DNA of 13,495 nt from Candidatus Nanohaloarchaea archaeon (GTDB lineage: Archaea; EX4484-52; GLR71): assembly GCA_030671745.1 (NCBI GenBank), contig DAOVHT010000023.1, forward strand, positions 1-13,495, read 5' to 3'. The position numbers were made by a program, and so were the translations under genes. The first letter of the stretch is position 1. Each line of letters opens with the position of its first letter. Below are positions 6,001 to 10,945 of this stretch, piece after piece. The notes beneath the pieces are model-generated. The model made no database searches, was not told where the DNA came from, and saw nothing but the letters and a program-made list of their open reading frames with translations.

Positions 6001-8944
6001 GGGATTCAACTTTCCATATCTTTATTTTTGATGTGTTATCCGGTATTGTATATGTATATACCCCTGCATTAAATGATGTTATCGAACCTATGTTCTCCCA
6101 ACTACTACCGGTCCATGCCTGTGTTGTAGCAGTAACACCAGAAGTAGAACCACCCCAAGCATATTGTGTCTCTACTTTTTTATAGGGTATCACTTCTCCA
6201 AAATCCTTCACGAGATAACCGATGCCTTGAGTAGGCACATTTGTCAAGTAATAATTATCTACACCCCATGGATCCCCGTTATAGGCTGTCCAAGTATAAC
6301 CTAAAGATGCTGCATTACTACCATCAACATTGTCTGAGGTCCCAAAATCTTCATTTAGAATGACTGGTGTGCTGCTGCTTTCACTTGTCGCTGTTGTATT
6401 ACCATAGTACATATAGACTGTATTGTCGCCTGATGTCAGATTTGACTTGAACCAGACGGTCGCATTGTCCTGGCTGTAGTTTGACTCGATCCAGTACGGT
6501 AACTGCGTCTCGGTTGCGCTTGTCGCATTGTAATATGTGAACCTTATGTCCTCAAAGTTGTCCTGCATGTCTGAATCCCAGGTCACTGAAATGTTTACCT
6601 GGTAGTCTGTGAGTGCTGATGATGCCGATACGTTTATCGATTTCCTGTAATCCCAGTTGCAATAAAGGTTACCTGGCCAGCATAAGACAAGATTGCCTGA
6701 ATCAGATGTCGTGTTCACGTGCGTGCCGGTGTTCCAGTCATCGTCTGTTGTCCAGTTCAGGGTATTGAAAGCGCCAGAGAAATGGTTGACATAGACGATT
6801 GTGTTCCCGTTGTCAAATTCGTAGCACGGTTTCTGTGATACTGAACATGCGCTTATCTCAAAACAGTCCGGATTGTCGACCGTGCCGTCGCACTTGAATG
6901 TCTTGTCACCTATTGACGGAAGGATTATCTTTCCACCGGTTGCCTGCGGTACAAAACCATCTGCTTCGACCCAGATGAAATCGTTTACCACTTCTTTTGT
7001 CTTCTTCTCCATCTTCAGTTTCAGCTTTGTATCTTTGATGATTGACGGTTTTTTTGATGAGTTTACGGATTCTAAGTCAACCGAATCGAAGAATATGAAA
7101 CTGTTGGAATCTGCGATGCGCAGATTTATCTTTTTAGGACTCTTTAAAGAAGGATAAAAATCATAAGGAATAAGTTCACCTGTGATGCTATCATAGACTT
7201 TGATGTCGGTCGGCAGGTCTTTCAGTTTGTAGGTTATCTCAACTGGTATCTCTAAAGAACTGTTGAAACTTGGTAGAATGTGTAACGTAGTGTTTCCGTT
7301 GTAATCAACGTACAAGGAACAGTCTTCCGGTACTTCTGAATTCTCTGTTGTGAATGTTGCCCAGCCGGATCCGTCTGTGATGTCTGTGCCGAGATGGTTG
7401 AATGTGTTATTGGTCAGATTGCAGCCGAAAGATAACTCTGCACCAGGATAGGCACTATCGTTCTCGTATATCAGTCTTGCACTGAATTTGATATCTGTTT
7501 GATTATTTATGATTTCTGTTTTTGTTTCGGGGATTGAGGTCGCAATCATATTGTTCGGAGACAGTTTCAATGTCACGGTGTCCAAAAGTTTGCCATTTGA
7601 ATCATATGCGCGGGCTGTGACCTTTACGTCTTTGGTTGCAGGTTCTTGTGGTGCAGTCCATACATATCCCCATTTATCGTCTGATATGTTTTTTAATCCG
7701 TAATCTTTTTTGTCTATTGTGAGTGTGATTGTATCTATCATCTTGCTGTCGCCAGAGACATAGATAGATACATTGTCGTTCGGGAAGTATCCGGCAATAT
7801 CAGAATACATATTGAGAGTTATCGCTTTATAGATAACGGATTGTATGTTCAACAGAATGTTGTCTATATGGATTGTAGCATTCTGTGTTGGTGTATCATC
7901 AGTCAAAGTATTGTTTGTTGTCTCATTAACTGTTGAGATCGGAATTGTTATGTTTATCGTCGAGTTATCTACAATTGAATAATTGGCACTAACATTATAA
8001 TCTGTATCCGTTAAATTATCTGCAATTGTATCATCACCATATGTAATGTTGTCAGTTGTGATATTATCAGTTGTAATGTTGTCAGTTGTGATATTATCAG
8101 TTGTAATGTTGTCAAGAGTAAGGTTATCAGTTGTGATATTGTCTGTTGTAATGTTATCGGTTGTAACATTATCAAATTCAGTAATATTCTCAAGTGTAAC
8201 ATTGCCTGTCAGATCCAATGTATTGTTTTCAATAGGGGCAGAAGTATTAACAATATTAATTTCATCAATTAAAGTTGTATTATCTACTGAAATATTGGCA
8301 TCTGATGAATCGTTAAGGGTCACATTCAATGAAGTGTTATTCAAGACTCCTAAGACGTTACCAGTTATCAGATTTGAAACTGTTGTTGTTTGGGCAGATT
8401 CTTGAAAGTAAATGCGCACCGTTGCATTCTGTAAATCTGAAAGGGACTTGATATTATCGGATAGGTCACAGATTGATTGACTTGGGGTATTGGGTACTTC
8501 AAGAGTACAGACAGATTCATAGGTCCCATTGGTATGCCGATAAAATATCTGTGCGTCGTAGTTTGCTTCTGAATACCAGTCAAAGATCAAATCAGATCCG
8601 GTCATGTTAAAATAATCTGACGAGGAATCTGAAAAGGACAGTTCGATATAAGATGATGATGAGGGGAAAGATGATAACGATGACAAAGAAGAAGAATCAT
8701 TCTTGCATATGATTGAGGTCTGGTCAATATATTCAAAAGATAAATTGGATATATTATTTTCAATGGAACAGAGATTTATAGATCCAGGTGATAATTGAAA
8801 GGACTCTGTTGATGTAGATGCCAACAGATTACCTGTGTATATGCCTTGAGGTTTTATTAAAATTACAGAAATCAGAAAGATTAAAAATAAGAGCAGTAGG
8901 ATATGTAGATAATTCTTCTTTAATCGATTTAAATCAAAAGACAT
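1..8944 (-). CDS. Giant multidomain surface protein with DUF2341, LamG, beta-helix and Ig-like domains (partial, C-terminus outside window)
   Basis: The frame beginning with ATG at 8944-8942 stays open to the window edge, at least 2,981 codons, and no stop was met in a full codon-by-codon reading. Residues 7-12 are basic and residues 13-30 form a Leu/Ile-rich membrane segment (signal anchor or uncleaved signal peptide), so the rest should lie outside the cell. In order follow a Ser-rich stretch (about 80-110), sequon-rich stalks with pentad repeats (258-301), Ig-like domains (about 370-560), a Cys-bearing domain (to about 725), DUF2341 modules 1 and 2 with lectin-like partners, a beta-helix, an Ig-like domain, half a LamG, DUF2341 modules 3 to 5, the other LamG half, and more Ig-like repeats. 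A GGTG lies 5 nt before the ATG, and the frame is closed by TAA 11 codons upstream. Such architectures are typical of archaeal adhesin-like proteins. The binding partner is unknown and no catalytic site was recognised. Confidence 0.93.
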   Translation of the reverse strand, partial: MSFDLNRLKKNYLHILLLLFLIFLISVILIKPQGIYTGNLLASTSTESFQLSPGSINLCSIENNISNLSFEYIDQTSIICKNDSSSLSSLSSFPSSSSYIELSFSDSSSDYFNMTGSDLIFDWYSEANYDAQIFYRHTNGTYESVCTLEVPNTPSQSICDLSDNIKSLSDLQNATVRIYFQESAQTTTVSNLITGNVLGVLNNTSLNVTLNDSSDANISVDNTTLIDEINIVNTSAPIENNTLDLTGNVTLENITEFDNVTTDNITTDNITTDNLTLDNITTDNITTDNITTDNITTDNITYGDDTIADNLTDTDYNVSANYSIVDNSTINITIPISTVNETTNNTLTDDTPTQNATIHIDNILLNIQSVIYKAITLNMYSDIAGYFPNDNVSIYVSGDSKMIDTITLTIDKKDYGLKNISDDKWGYVWTAPQEPATKDVKVTARAYDSNGKLLDTVTLKLSPNNMIATSIPETKTEIINNQTDIKFSARLIYENDSAYPGAELSFGCNLTNNTFNHLGTDITDGSGWATFTTENSEVPEDCSLYVDYNGNTTLHILPSFNSSLEIPVEITYKLKDLPTDIKVYDSITGELIPYDFYPSLKSPKKINLRIADSNSFIFFDSVDLESVNSSKKPSIIKDTKLKLKMEKKTKEVVNDFIWVEADGFVPQATGGKIILPSIGDKTFKCDGTVDNPDCFEISACSVSQKPCYEFDNGNTIVYVNHFSGAFNTLNWTTDDDWNTGTHVNTTSDSGNLVLCWPGNLYCNWDYRKSINVSASSALTDYQVNISVTWDSDMQDNFEDIRFTYYNATSATETQLPYWIESNYSQDNATVWFKSNLTSGDNTVYMYYGNTTATSESSSTPVILNEDFGTSDNVDGSNAASLGYTWTAYNGDPWGVDNYYLTNVPTQGIGYLVKDFGEVIPYKKVETQYAWGGSTSGVTATTQAWTGSSWENIGSITSFNAGVYTYTIPDNTSKIKIWKVESHNNGLVIYYWKFSPNISATPPTTSFSAEQTLQTGQYTSNTTDTLETISRLKATWNTTDSWAYKKEINLSNTGSALTDYQVKIVIDKETAMNSDYSDLRFRDNASNQLNYWIEDNNTVNATVWVKANLSSSTNTTIHMYYGNPTASSVSNGTDTFEFFDDFEDGTFAGKWTYTYGTLTETGGYLDYFPKNGYFSSARSGYTPLASGSWVVETLAMVTLDSLNDYMHVGQVGPDNSGTSDVQQILAGQRYAQNIMKLTTRDTSPPTDTSIGSVSYNAWHDTQHIIEVGKTSGDAYAKIYDSSRNLLGSAEDTTNVPDYTNPLGIYGVSYTTEHIRLYWFFVRKYTATEPTLSSTSSQMSGDISVEFSADGTNWLELSNNTNYTTGGGIGSGTNIQYRINMLTLNASQSPKVHDITIEYDTDSCTPSADWLINSTVSCQDIDSSQTVNLTFGSNASVTFTNVSINIDDLVIEEGAILKIENSKNTVIQNSNLTVSGTLYINSSTYKMNGTADGNVGINVTPTGSLYIINNSNITNGGDVSGGNATAHFFFIVNTGSNFSLNDSYLSEVGYNGTENHKGLFIETDATYITNSTIRDSYIGLYLNHSNGSIIANSTITASESYGLYIDSSSGNSIYNNLFNNTNNIGFTGTTYANTWNTTKQIATNIVGKTYIGGNYWGAPDASGDSDTCWDTTDDYICESSETLATGNIDYLPLTLNYDSIDPNINFELPTEDNDSYINENYTYINVTVTDDSNTTAFIDWNNSLIGWWRFNNETGENSTFFRDWSSYGNNGTNSSNLTYTSGKFGQALQFDGDDSITIDDDTSLDMTDTITVSAWVNVNADTDTVSTYTINGEQLTKRKLITINGSMVTTETNIPLMLKTKLPGVKEGGADVRLSKLDGTPLPREIEWHYSDTDDVVLHYPFNTTAGTDSQFYIYWGNSSLTEPANDSTYGSQAVWVDQRTVLHMNQEPNGAGANSIIDSTGNTNHGSQSGFIVDSLVSGDYGIGIHFDNSNDYISLGALSTSTAITLDVAFTLDQVNKQHRLISKHTGNGGSGASYYIEVTSANEILVAIYDGTTGNSDTIITSGLGLQVDTEYAVSFTVDSSKDAEIVVNGVSKSTDTLTYQLGTSSANVWIGDLTAGGGDLLDGVMFESRITDAERSTGYMVTSTTNYNNPTTDGTDSFYLDRADDTQKYSAKSNATGTISEFLRRQSLTINTTGSTTPTDYQVKVTVPYKSAMNIDFSDVRFNTAANGSGTYIDYWVENKTNSSTADIWLELPNGITDGNSDTVYMFYGNSSLSDGSNINDTMLFGDDFTGSSVDTSKWTETDSGSNINVADGVLSLTGNTGWDTNGILGKTAFDRTSDGYIMELRQKHSAYDAFTWGYRPNLGSASEDANFYTLATELDWYDTGWLVYTAALPAVDTWFDTKILLKDSTNIEQIYSGESKTFTDSGNNGYVGMSVYQTPTSYVDWVFVRKYLANEPTATFGAETAPDSYSAISDSSGNVDVFTRRKPITIDHSGALTDYQTKLNITYESEMLANFDDIRFVTDSGAHVPYWIENKTDSTTAYVWIKSNLTDGNTTILMYYGNDGLSSDSNRTKFDSYAGDSTTEGQAISSGDYVSGPPGAVDGAFDNTLTSSQSVNDQWFSDVFVGSGVWIGQDFSTITDIVRYGVYVDLVGGTSMTAVRIPYTWRFDGSDSVSFDTYTTLDTQTGYTLSDATWATFDLANAGDYRYYRMFITAVGTGTDNYAFVTELEMMTFYEDGTPPTYTIGAEQSSSSQSSIISKSTAYSLGASTTTAFATINGETMTAPITSGWNHIALTYDKDAGGTEEMKLYVNDVEETATDYSTAISTNTDDLLFGQSLNGTIDEVRIFNRILTPAEINASYNAGLYRLEANITDLAEGTYTYTAYAQDLVGNINQTETRTLTHIDDSAAPTISFISPTADNNTYFKENYTFINWSITESNPDTTILNWNGTNTTMSQDYSNRTDLADDTYTYYVWANDT
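331..678 (-). other. LamG domain, C-terminal half
   Basis: It begins SIISKSTAYSLG, then ITSGWNHIALTYDKD, KLYVNDVEET, DLLFGQSLNGTIDEVRIF and LTPAEINASYNAG. These are the second-half strands of a Laminin_G_3 domain, with no first half directly before them. It is followed by Ig-like repeats (YTYTAYAQDLVGN, then TISFISPTADNNTYF) that run off the left edge. Confidence 0.87.
735..1228 (-). other. Discoidin-like (F5/8 type C) domain following DUF2341 module 5
   Basis: The segment has AVDGAFDNTLTSSQS, VWIGQDFSTITDIVRYGVYV, a Trp/Phe-rich middle, YRYYRMFI and a closing VTELEMM. This order (AVDG.., a W-[IV]-x-[VIQ]-D-[FL] strand, YRYYR-I, E-[LI]) is typical of galactose-binding/discoidin folds, which commonly bind glycans or phospholipid head groups. 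The ligand here is unknown. Confidence 0.65.
1229..1492 (-). other. DUF2341 module 5 inside the split LamG
   Basis: The blocks are FTRRKPITIDHSG, ALTDYQTKLNI, FDDIRF, VPYWIENK, AYVWIKS and ILMYYGN, a close match to the family pattern. Unlike the other modules it is followed by a discoidin-like domain. Confidence 0.87.
2113..2395 (-). other. DUF2341 module 4 inside the split LamG
   Basis: The blocks are FLRRQSLTI, TDYQVKVTV, FSDVRF, IDYWVENK, ADIWLELP and VYMFYGNSSL. Its partner (about 1535-2112) begins FGDDFTGSSVDTSKW and ends WVFVRKYLANEPTATFGAE, parallel to the domain that follows module 2. Confidence 0.85.
3168..3448 (-). other. DUF2341 module 3, divergent, inside the split LamG
   Basis: It starts KRKLITING and has VRLSKLDGTPLPREIEW, VVLHYPF and FYIYWGNSSL. 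It is recognisable as DUF2341 but less canonical than the other four. It is followed at about 2440-3167 by a full LamG-like domain: VLHMNQEPNG, STGNTNHGS, IHFDNSNDYISLG and LLDGVMFESRITDAER. Confidence 0.7.
3483..3724 (-). other. LamG domain, N-terminal half
   Basis: It opens with LIGWWRFNNETGE and SYGNNGT, then GKFGQALQFDGDDSITI and TITVSAWVNVNAD. This is the standard first half of a Laminin_G_3/concanavalin-like domain. An Ig-like lead-in (NYTYINVTVTD...TAFIDWNNS, about 3727-3860) comes just before. The expected next strands are not here but about 2.8 kb further on. Confidence 0.85.
3863..4738 (-). other. Right-handed parallel beta-helix domain, NosD-like, in the giant protein
   Basis: About 290 residues with short repeating turns of the form x-I-x-N-S-x-I, for example ITNSTIRDSYIGLYL and SIIANSTITASESYGLYI. 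These match parallel beta-helix (PbH1) repeats. The end resembles the NosD family closing pattern: SIYNNLFNNTNN, then GGNYWG, an acidic stretch and YLPLTL. Such helices often bind or process polysaccharide, or serve as rigid spacers. No catalytic residues could be assigned. Confidence 0.8.
5560..5824 (-). other. DUF2341 module 2 of the giant protein
   Basis: The same blocks recur: WAYKKEINL, ALTDYQVKI, YSDLRF, LNYWIE, ATVWVK and IHMYYGN. It leads directly into a concanavalin-like partner domain (about 4960-5559) that begins FFDDFEDGTF and ends FVRKYTATEP, the usual companion of DUF2341. A short discoidin- or laminin-like segment (FSADGTNWLEL, about 4745-4950) follows before the beta-helix. 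Confidence 0.85.
6376..6655 (-). other. DUF2341 module 1 of the giant protein
   Basis: The module starts with WDYRKSINV and contains ALTDYQVNI, FEDIRF, LPYWIES, ATVWFK and VYMYYGN, the usual order of conserved blocks in DUF2341 (PF10102). It is followed at about 5925-6375 by an AT-rich domain with many Trp, Tyr and Gly that I cannot name with confidence; it is probably a beta-sandwich. Confidence 0.85.
8039..8173 (-). repeat. Nine tandem 15-bp units coding N-glycosylation sequon pentads
   Basis: Nine consecutive 15-nt units each encode Asp-Asn-[Ile/Val/Leu]-Thr plus one variable residue (Thr in seven units, Leu in one, Tyr in the last). Every unit therefore holds one N-x-T sequon. The units alternate between two codon spellings, giving a 30-bp super-period. 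Positions 8054-8083 and 8084-8113 are identical 30-mers. The sequence around the array is also unusually rich in N-x-S/T. Archaeal oligosaccharyltransferase (AglB) uses this sequon, so a densely glycosylated extended stalk is a reasonable inference. Confidence 0.95.
8855..8908 (-). other. N-terminal membrane segment of the giant protein
   Basis: Residues 13-30 are almost wholly Leu, Ile, Phe and Val, preceded by Arg-7, Lys-9 and Lys-10. This fits an N-in/C-out signal anchor. A cleaved signal peptide is also possible, because small residues (Ala, Ser, Thr) follow at about 41-47. Confidence 0.85.
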
Positions 8945-8964
8945 CAAGACACCACAAACCAATA

Positions 8965-8988
8965 TCAGGCAGACTTATTTTTGCTCAT
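8965..8988 (-). other. Possible seven-codon leader ORF upstream of the giant gene
   Basis: ATG at 8988-8986 is followed by six sense codons and TGA at 8967-8965 (peptide MSKNKSA). A GGTG at 9001-8998 lies 9 nt before the ATG, an acceptable Shine-Dalgarno spacing. It is in a different frame from the giant gene. It may be chance, since the likely transcription start falls close to this ATG. Confidence 0.25.
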
Positions 8989-9011
8989 AAAATTAACCAC
9001 CCTTAACAAAA

Positions 9012-9020
9012 ATATAGAGG
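9012..9020 (-). promoter_or_regulatory. Candidate TATA box for the giant surface-protein gene
   Basis: On the minus strand the stretch reads CTATATTTT. A start site about 25 nt downstream (around 8990) would leave a leader of about 45 nt before ATG 8944. Other AT-rich candidates occur further up (TTTATATGC near 9090), so the choice is tentative. Confidence 0.4.
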
Positions 9021-9192
9021 TACATAAATTAAACAATCAAGGATGATTATCATAAGCAATAAATCATAAAAAATATTTGATTTTAAAGCATATAAAGGAG
9101 TACTATAAATCACCTGATTTTTTTGAAAATATAGGTCTGTAGCTAACATTTTTGAAAATATTTAAAGAAATTATCCATATATTAAAATAGAT

Positions 9193-9216
9193 AAAAAAAT
9201 GTCTTGAATTTAAGAC
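9193..9216 (-). terminator. Hairpin plus U-tract terminator after ftsY
   Basis: On the minus strand GTCTT and AAGAC can pair around a six-base loop (9201-9216) and are followed by A and then seven T (9199-9193). It lies about 50 nt past the ftsY stop, so it probably ends the housekeeping operon and insulates the giant gene. The stem is short; in archaea the U-tract is the main signal. Confidence 0.6.
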
Positions 9217-9264
9217 TTGGTTGTAGCAAAATTTAGCAGATTCGATTAATAGTATAGTTAGTCA

Positions 9265-10392
9265 TCAGATTATGTTTTCCATGACATCTTCAATGTTGAA
9301 CTCTTTCAGGTCTTTGTATCCCTGACCTGTGCCAAGGAACACTATGGGTTTGCCGATCGCTTTCGTTAATGATAATGCTGCGCCACCTTTCTGGTCGACG
9401 TCCCATTTTGAAAGGATTATACCGTCAACACCCGCCTCGCTGAAGACCCTACCCTGCTCAACTATGTCGTTTCCTGCAATTGACTCAACGACAAGAATGT
9501 TTATGTCGGGTCGGTTAACTTTGACTATCTTTTTCAGTTCTTCAAGAAGGTTCTTGTTCATGTGCGTACGACCGGCCGTGTCAGCAAGGACCACGTCAAT
9601 ATCTTTGGCTTTTGCGTGTTTTGTTGCATCAAAAATGACGGCTGCTGCATCTGAACCGTAGTCGTGTTTAATCATCGGGATCTTAAGGGTTTCCGAATGC
9701 ACTTCCAGTTGATGGATGGCTGCCGCACGGAAAGTGTCGCCTGCCGCAAATACGCATGAGTATCCTTTACTTTTTAGATGATGACCCAACTTTGCAAGAT
9801 TTGTGGTCTTGCCGGCACCATTGAATCCCAAGAACATGATAAGTGTTGGCTTTTTTCCGGCTTTGTTTTTTTCGATAATATTGTAGATGTCAAGAGGTTC
9901 GCATTCAAGACTTTCCCGTACATTTTTCTTGAAAGTCTCTTCAATTATGTTTTTTACTTCAAACCGGCTGACTGATTTTCCGGCGAGGCGTTCTTTTATT
10001 TCGGCGCAGATCGCTTCTGACATCTCGGAAGCCACATTGTTCTCCAGAAGTACGAGTTCGAGTTCCCACAGTGCATCGTCTAGGACATCTGCATCAATCT
10101 TTTTTTCTGAGACCACTTTAACTGCACTTTTCAAGGTCCCTGAAATTGTCTTTTTGGTCTTCTGTTTTTTGTCTTTTGGTTTTTCTGTTGCAGTCGCGGA
10201 ATCGTTAAGTTCTTCTGGGTTTTCTGATTTTGTGTCTTCAGTAGTAGGTTCTGCATCTACGAGAGTATCGGAGATAATAGGTTCGGTCTCAAGTTCTCTA
10301 TCAGATTTTGTACTGGGTTCTGTATCGGTGACCGTGTCTGAAACTTTCTGTATAGCTTCATTGAGTTTTTTTTTGAGACGACCGAACACCAA
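9265..10392 (-). CDS. ftsY: Signal recognition particle receptor FtsY (SRP-docking GTPase)
   Basis: FtsY is the membrane-associated GTPase that receives SRP-ribosome complexes for co-translational insertion. The protein has 375 residues. Residues 25-70 are acidic and low in complexity, 71-92 are Lys-rich, about 93-165 form the four-helix N domain, and the rest is the G domain. Visible motifs are the P-loop GFNGAGKT (189-196), the insertion-box GDTFRAAA (218-225), G3 DTAGR (271-275), SIAGND (304-309), G4 SKWD (328-331, where TKxD is usual) and GTGQ (354-357). The start is TTG at 10392 (or GTG at 10389): GAGGTTGAT at 10403-10395 serves as Shine-Dalgarno, and the nearby ATG at 10396 is in another frame that soon stops. 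It is the last gene of the run, 37 nt after pfdA, with a terminator behind it. Confidence 0.96.
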   Translation of the reverse strand: MVFGRLKKKLNEAIQKVSDTVTDTEPSTKSDRELETEPIISDTLVDAEPTTEDTKSENPEELNDSATATEKPKDKKQKTKKTISGTLKSAVKVVSEKKIDADVLDDALWELELVLLENNVASEMSEAICAEIKERLAGKSVSRFEVKNIIEETFKKNVRESLECEPLDIYNIIEKNKAGKKPTLIMFLGFNGAGKTTNLAKLGHHLKSKGYSCVFAAGDTFRAAAIHQLEVHSETLKIPMIKHDYGSDAAAVIFDATKHAKAKDIDVVLADTAGRTHMNKNLLEELKKIVKVNRPDINILVVESIAGNDIVEQGRVFSEAGVDGIILSKWDVDQKGGAALSLTKAIGKPIVFLGTGQGYKDLKEFNIEDVMENII

Positions 10393-10429
10393 GCATCAAC
10401 CTCAGAAATAATTTTCGAATACCATGATC

Positions 10430-10843
10430 CTATCGTTTTGATGCACTTGCAGCCTCAATCATATGATAAATTGATTCTGCATGATTCTGGAGCACTGAGA
10501 TATTACTGTCTAGGTCCATGAACATCTTTTCATAGCCTGCGATTGTCTTTTCCATGATAGTCTTTGCTTCGGCTACAGGTTTTTCAACCGCTATATCTTG
10601 TCCCACATTCACCAGGACCTGTCTTGTTTCAAGAAGTGTCGCTTTTGAGAAGATGCCACCACCAAAAGGAACAAAAGTCTCAATTGCACCACTACCGATT
10701 TCAAGATCTTTCAATGTCTTCAGAGCTGCGTCAGAATCCATGAGCCGTGCATTCACCTGCATACGTTGCTGATCAAGCTGAGTCAACTGCTGTTTTATCA
10801 TCTCAATCTCCATCAATTTTGACTGCATCTCTTGCTCATCCAT
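10430..10843 (-). CDS. pfdA: Prefoldin subunit alpha
   Basis: Prefoldin is a hexameric cytosolic chaperone (two alpha, four beta) that captures unfolded chains with coiled-coil tentacles and hands them to the thermosome. The 137-residue protein has N- and C-terminal coiled coils flanking the alpha-type double beta-hairpin signature, FVPFGGGIFSKATL followed by VLVNVGQDIAVEK, and its length is typical. The ATG at 10843 follows GTGAT with a 4-nt gap. It sits between eif6 and ftsY, an order common in archaea, although LX is often found here too. A 102-nt gap before it may hold its own promoter. Confidence 0.95.
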   Translation of the reverse strand: MDEQEMQSKLMEIEMIKQQLTQLDQQRMQVNARLMDSDAALKTLKDLEIGSGAIETFVPFGGGIFSKATLLETRQVLVNVGQDIAVEKPVAEAKTIMEKTIAGYEKMFMDLDSNISVLQNHAESIYHMIEAASASKR

Positions 10844-10905
10844 AATATCACATCGTAATTGTCAATAATTCAGTATTTTTAATTTAGATTTAATTTAGAG
10901 TCACT

Positions 10906-10915
10906 CATTTAAATA
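10906..10915 (-). promoter_or_regulatory. Candidate TATA box upstream of pfdA
   Basis: In the eif6-pfdA gap the minus strand reads TATTTAAATG. A start about 25 nt downstream would give a leader of about 40 nt. The gap also contains a 9-bp direct repeat (taatttaga at 10880-10888 and 10891-10899). Read-through from eif6 is equally possible. Confidence 0.3.
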
Positions 10916-10945
10916 TGTATAATCAGATATTTCCAACCTAGCAAA

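Larger units (their letters stand above)
8945..9264. other. Intergenic region between ftsY and the giant gene
   Basis: This 320-nt AT-rich stretch separates two convergently ordered units on the same strand. It holds the ftsY-side terminator, a 13-bp direct repeat (tttttgaaaatat at 9120-9132 and 9149-9161), the candidate promoter and a mini-ORF. I see no longer coding frame with a convincing start and no tRNA fold. Confidence 0.7.

Noticed and set aside
8039..8173. CRISPR-like array
   Set aside because: The 15-bp units are contiguous without spacers and keep a coding frame, so they are a protein repeat.
8046..8405. Plus-strand frame encoding a hydrophobic repeat beginning MLSVVILSVV
   Set aside because: It is the antisense of the sequon repeat in the giant gene; the reverse of D-N-I-T codons reads as Leu/Val/Ser, and no start signal precedes it.
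230..8583. Many short open frames on both strands over the left two thirds
   Set aside because: All lie inside the single long minus-strand frame, are low in complexity or Ser/Leu/Arg-rich, and show no domain match.
9096..9118. AGGTGAT on the minus strand as a ribosome binding site for a small gene
   Set aside because: The next ATG is about 18 nt away and its frame stops after two codons, so no gene is supported.
9887..10411. Plus-strand 174-codon open frame rich in Ser and Phe
   Set aside because: It lies wholly antisense to ftsY; its composition is the mirror of the FtsY Glu/Lys/Thr-rich N-terminus and it has no recognisable domain.
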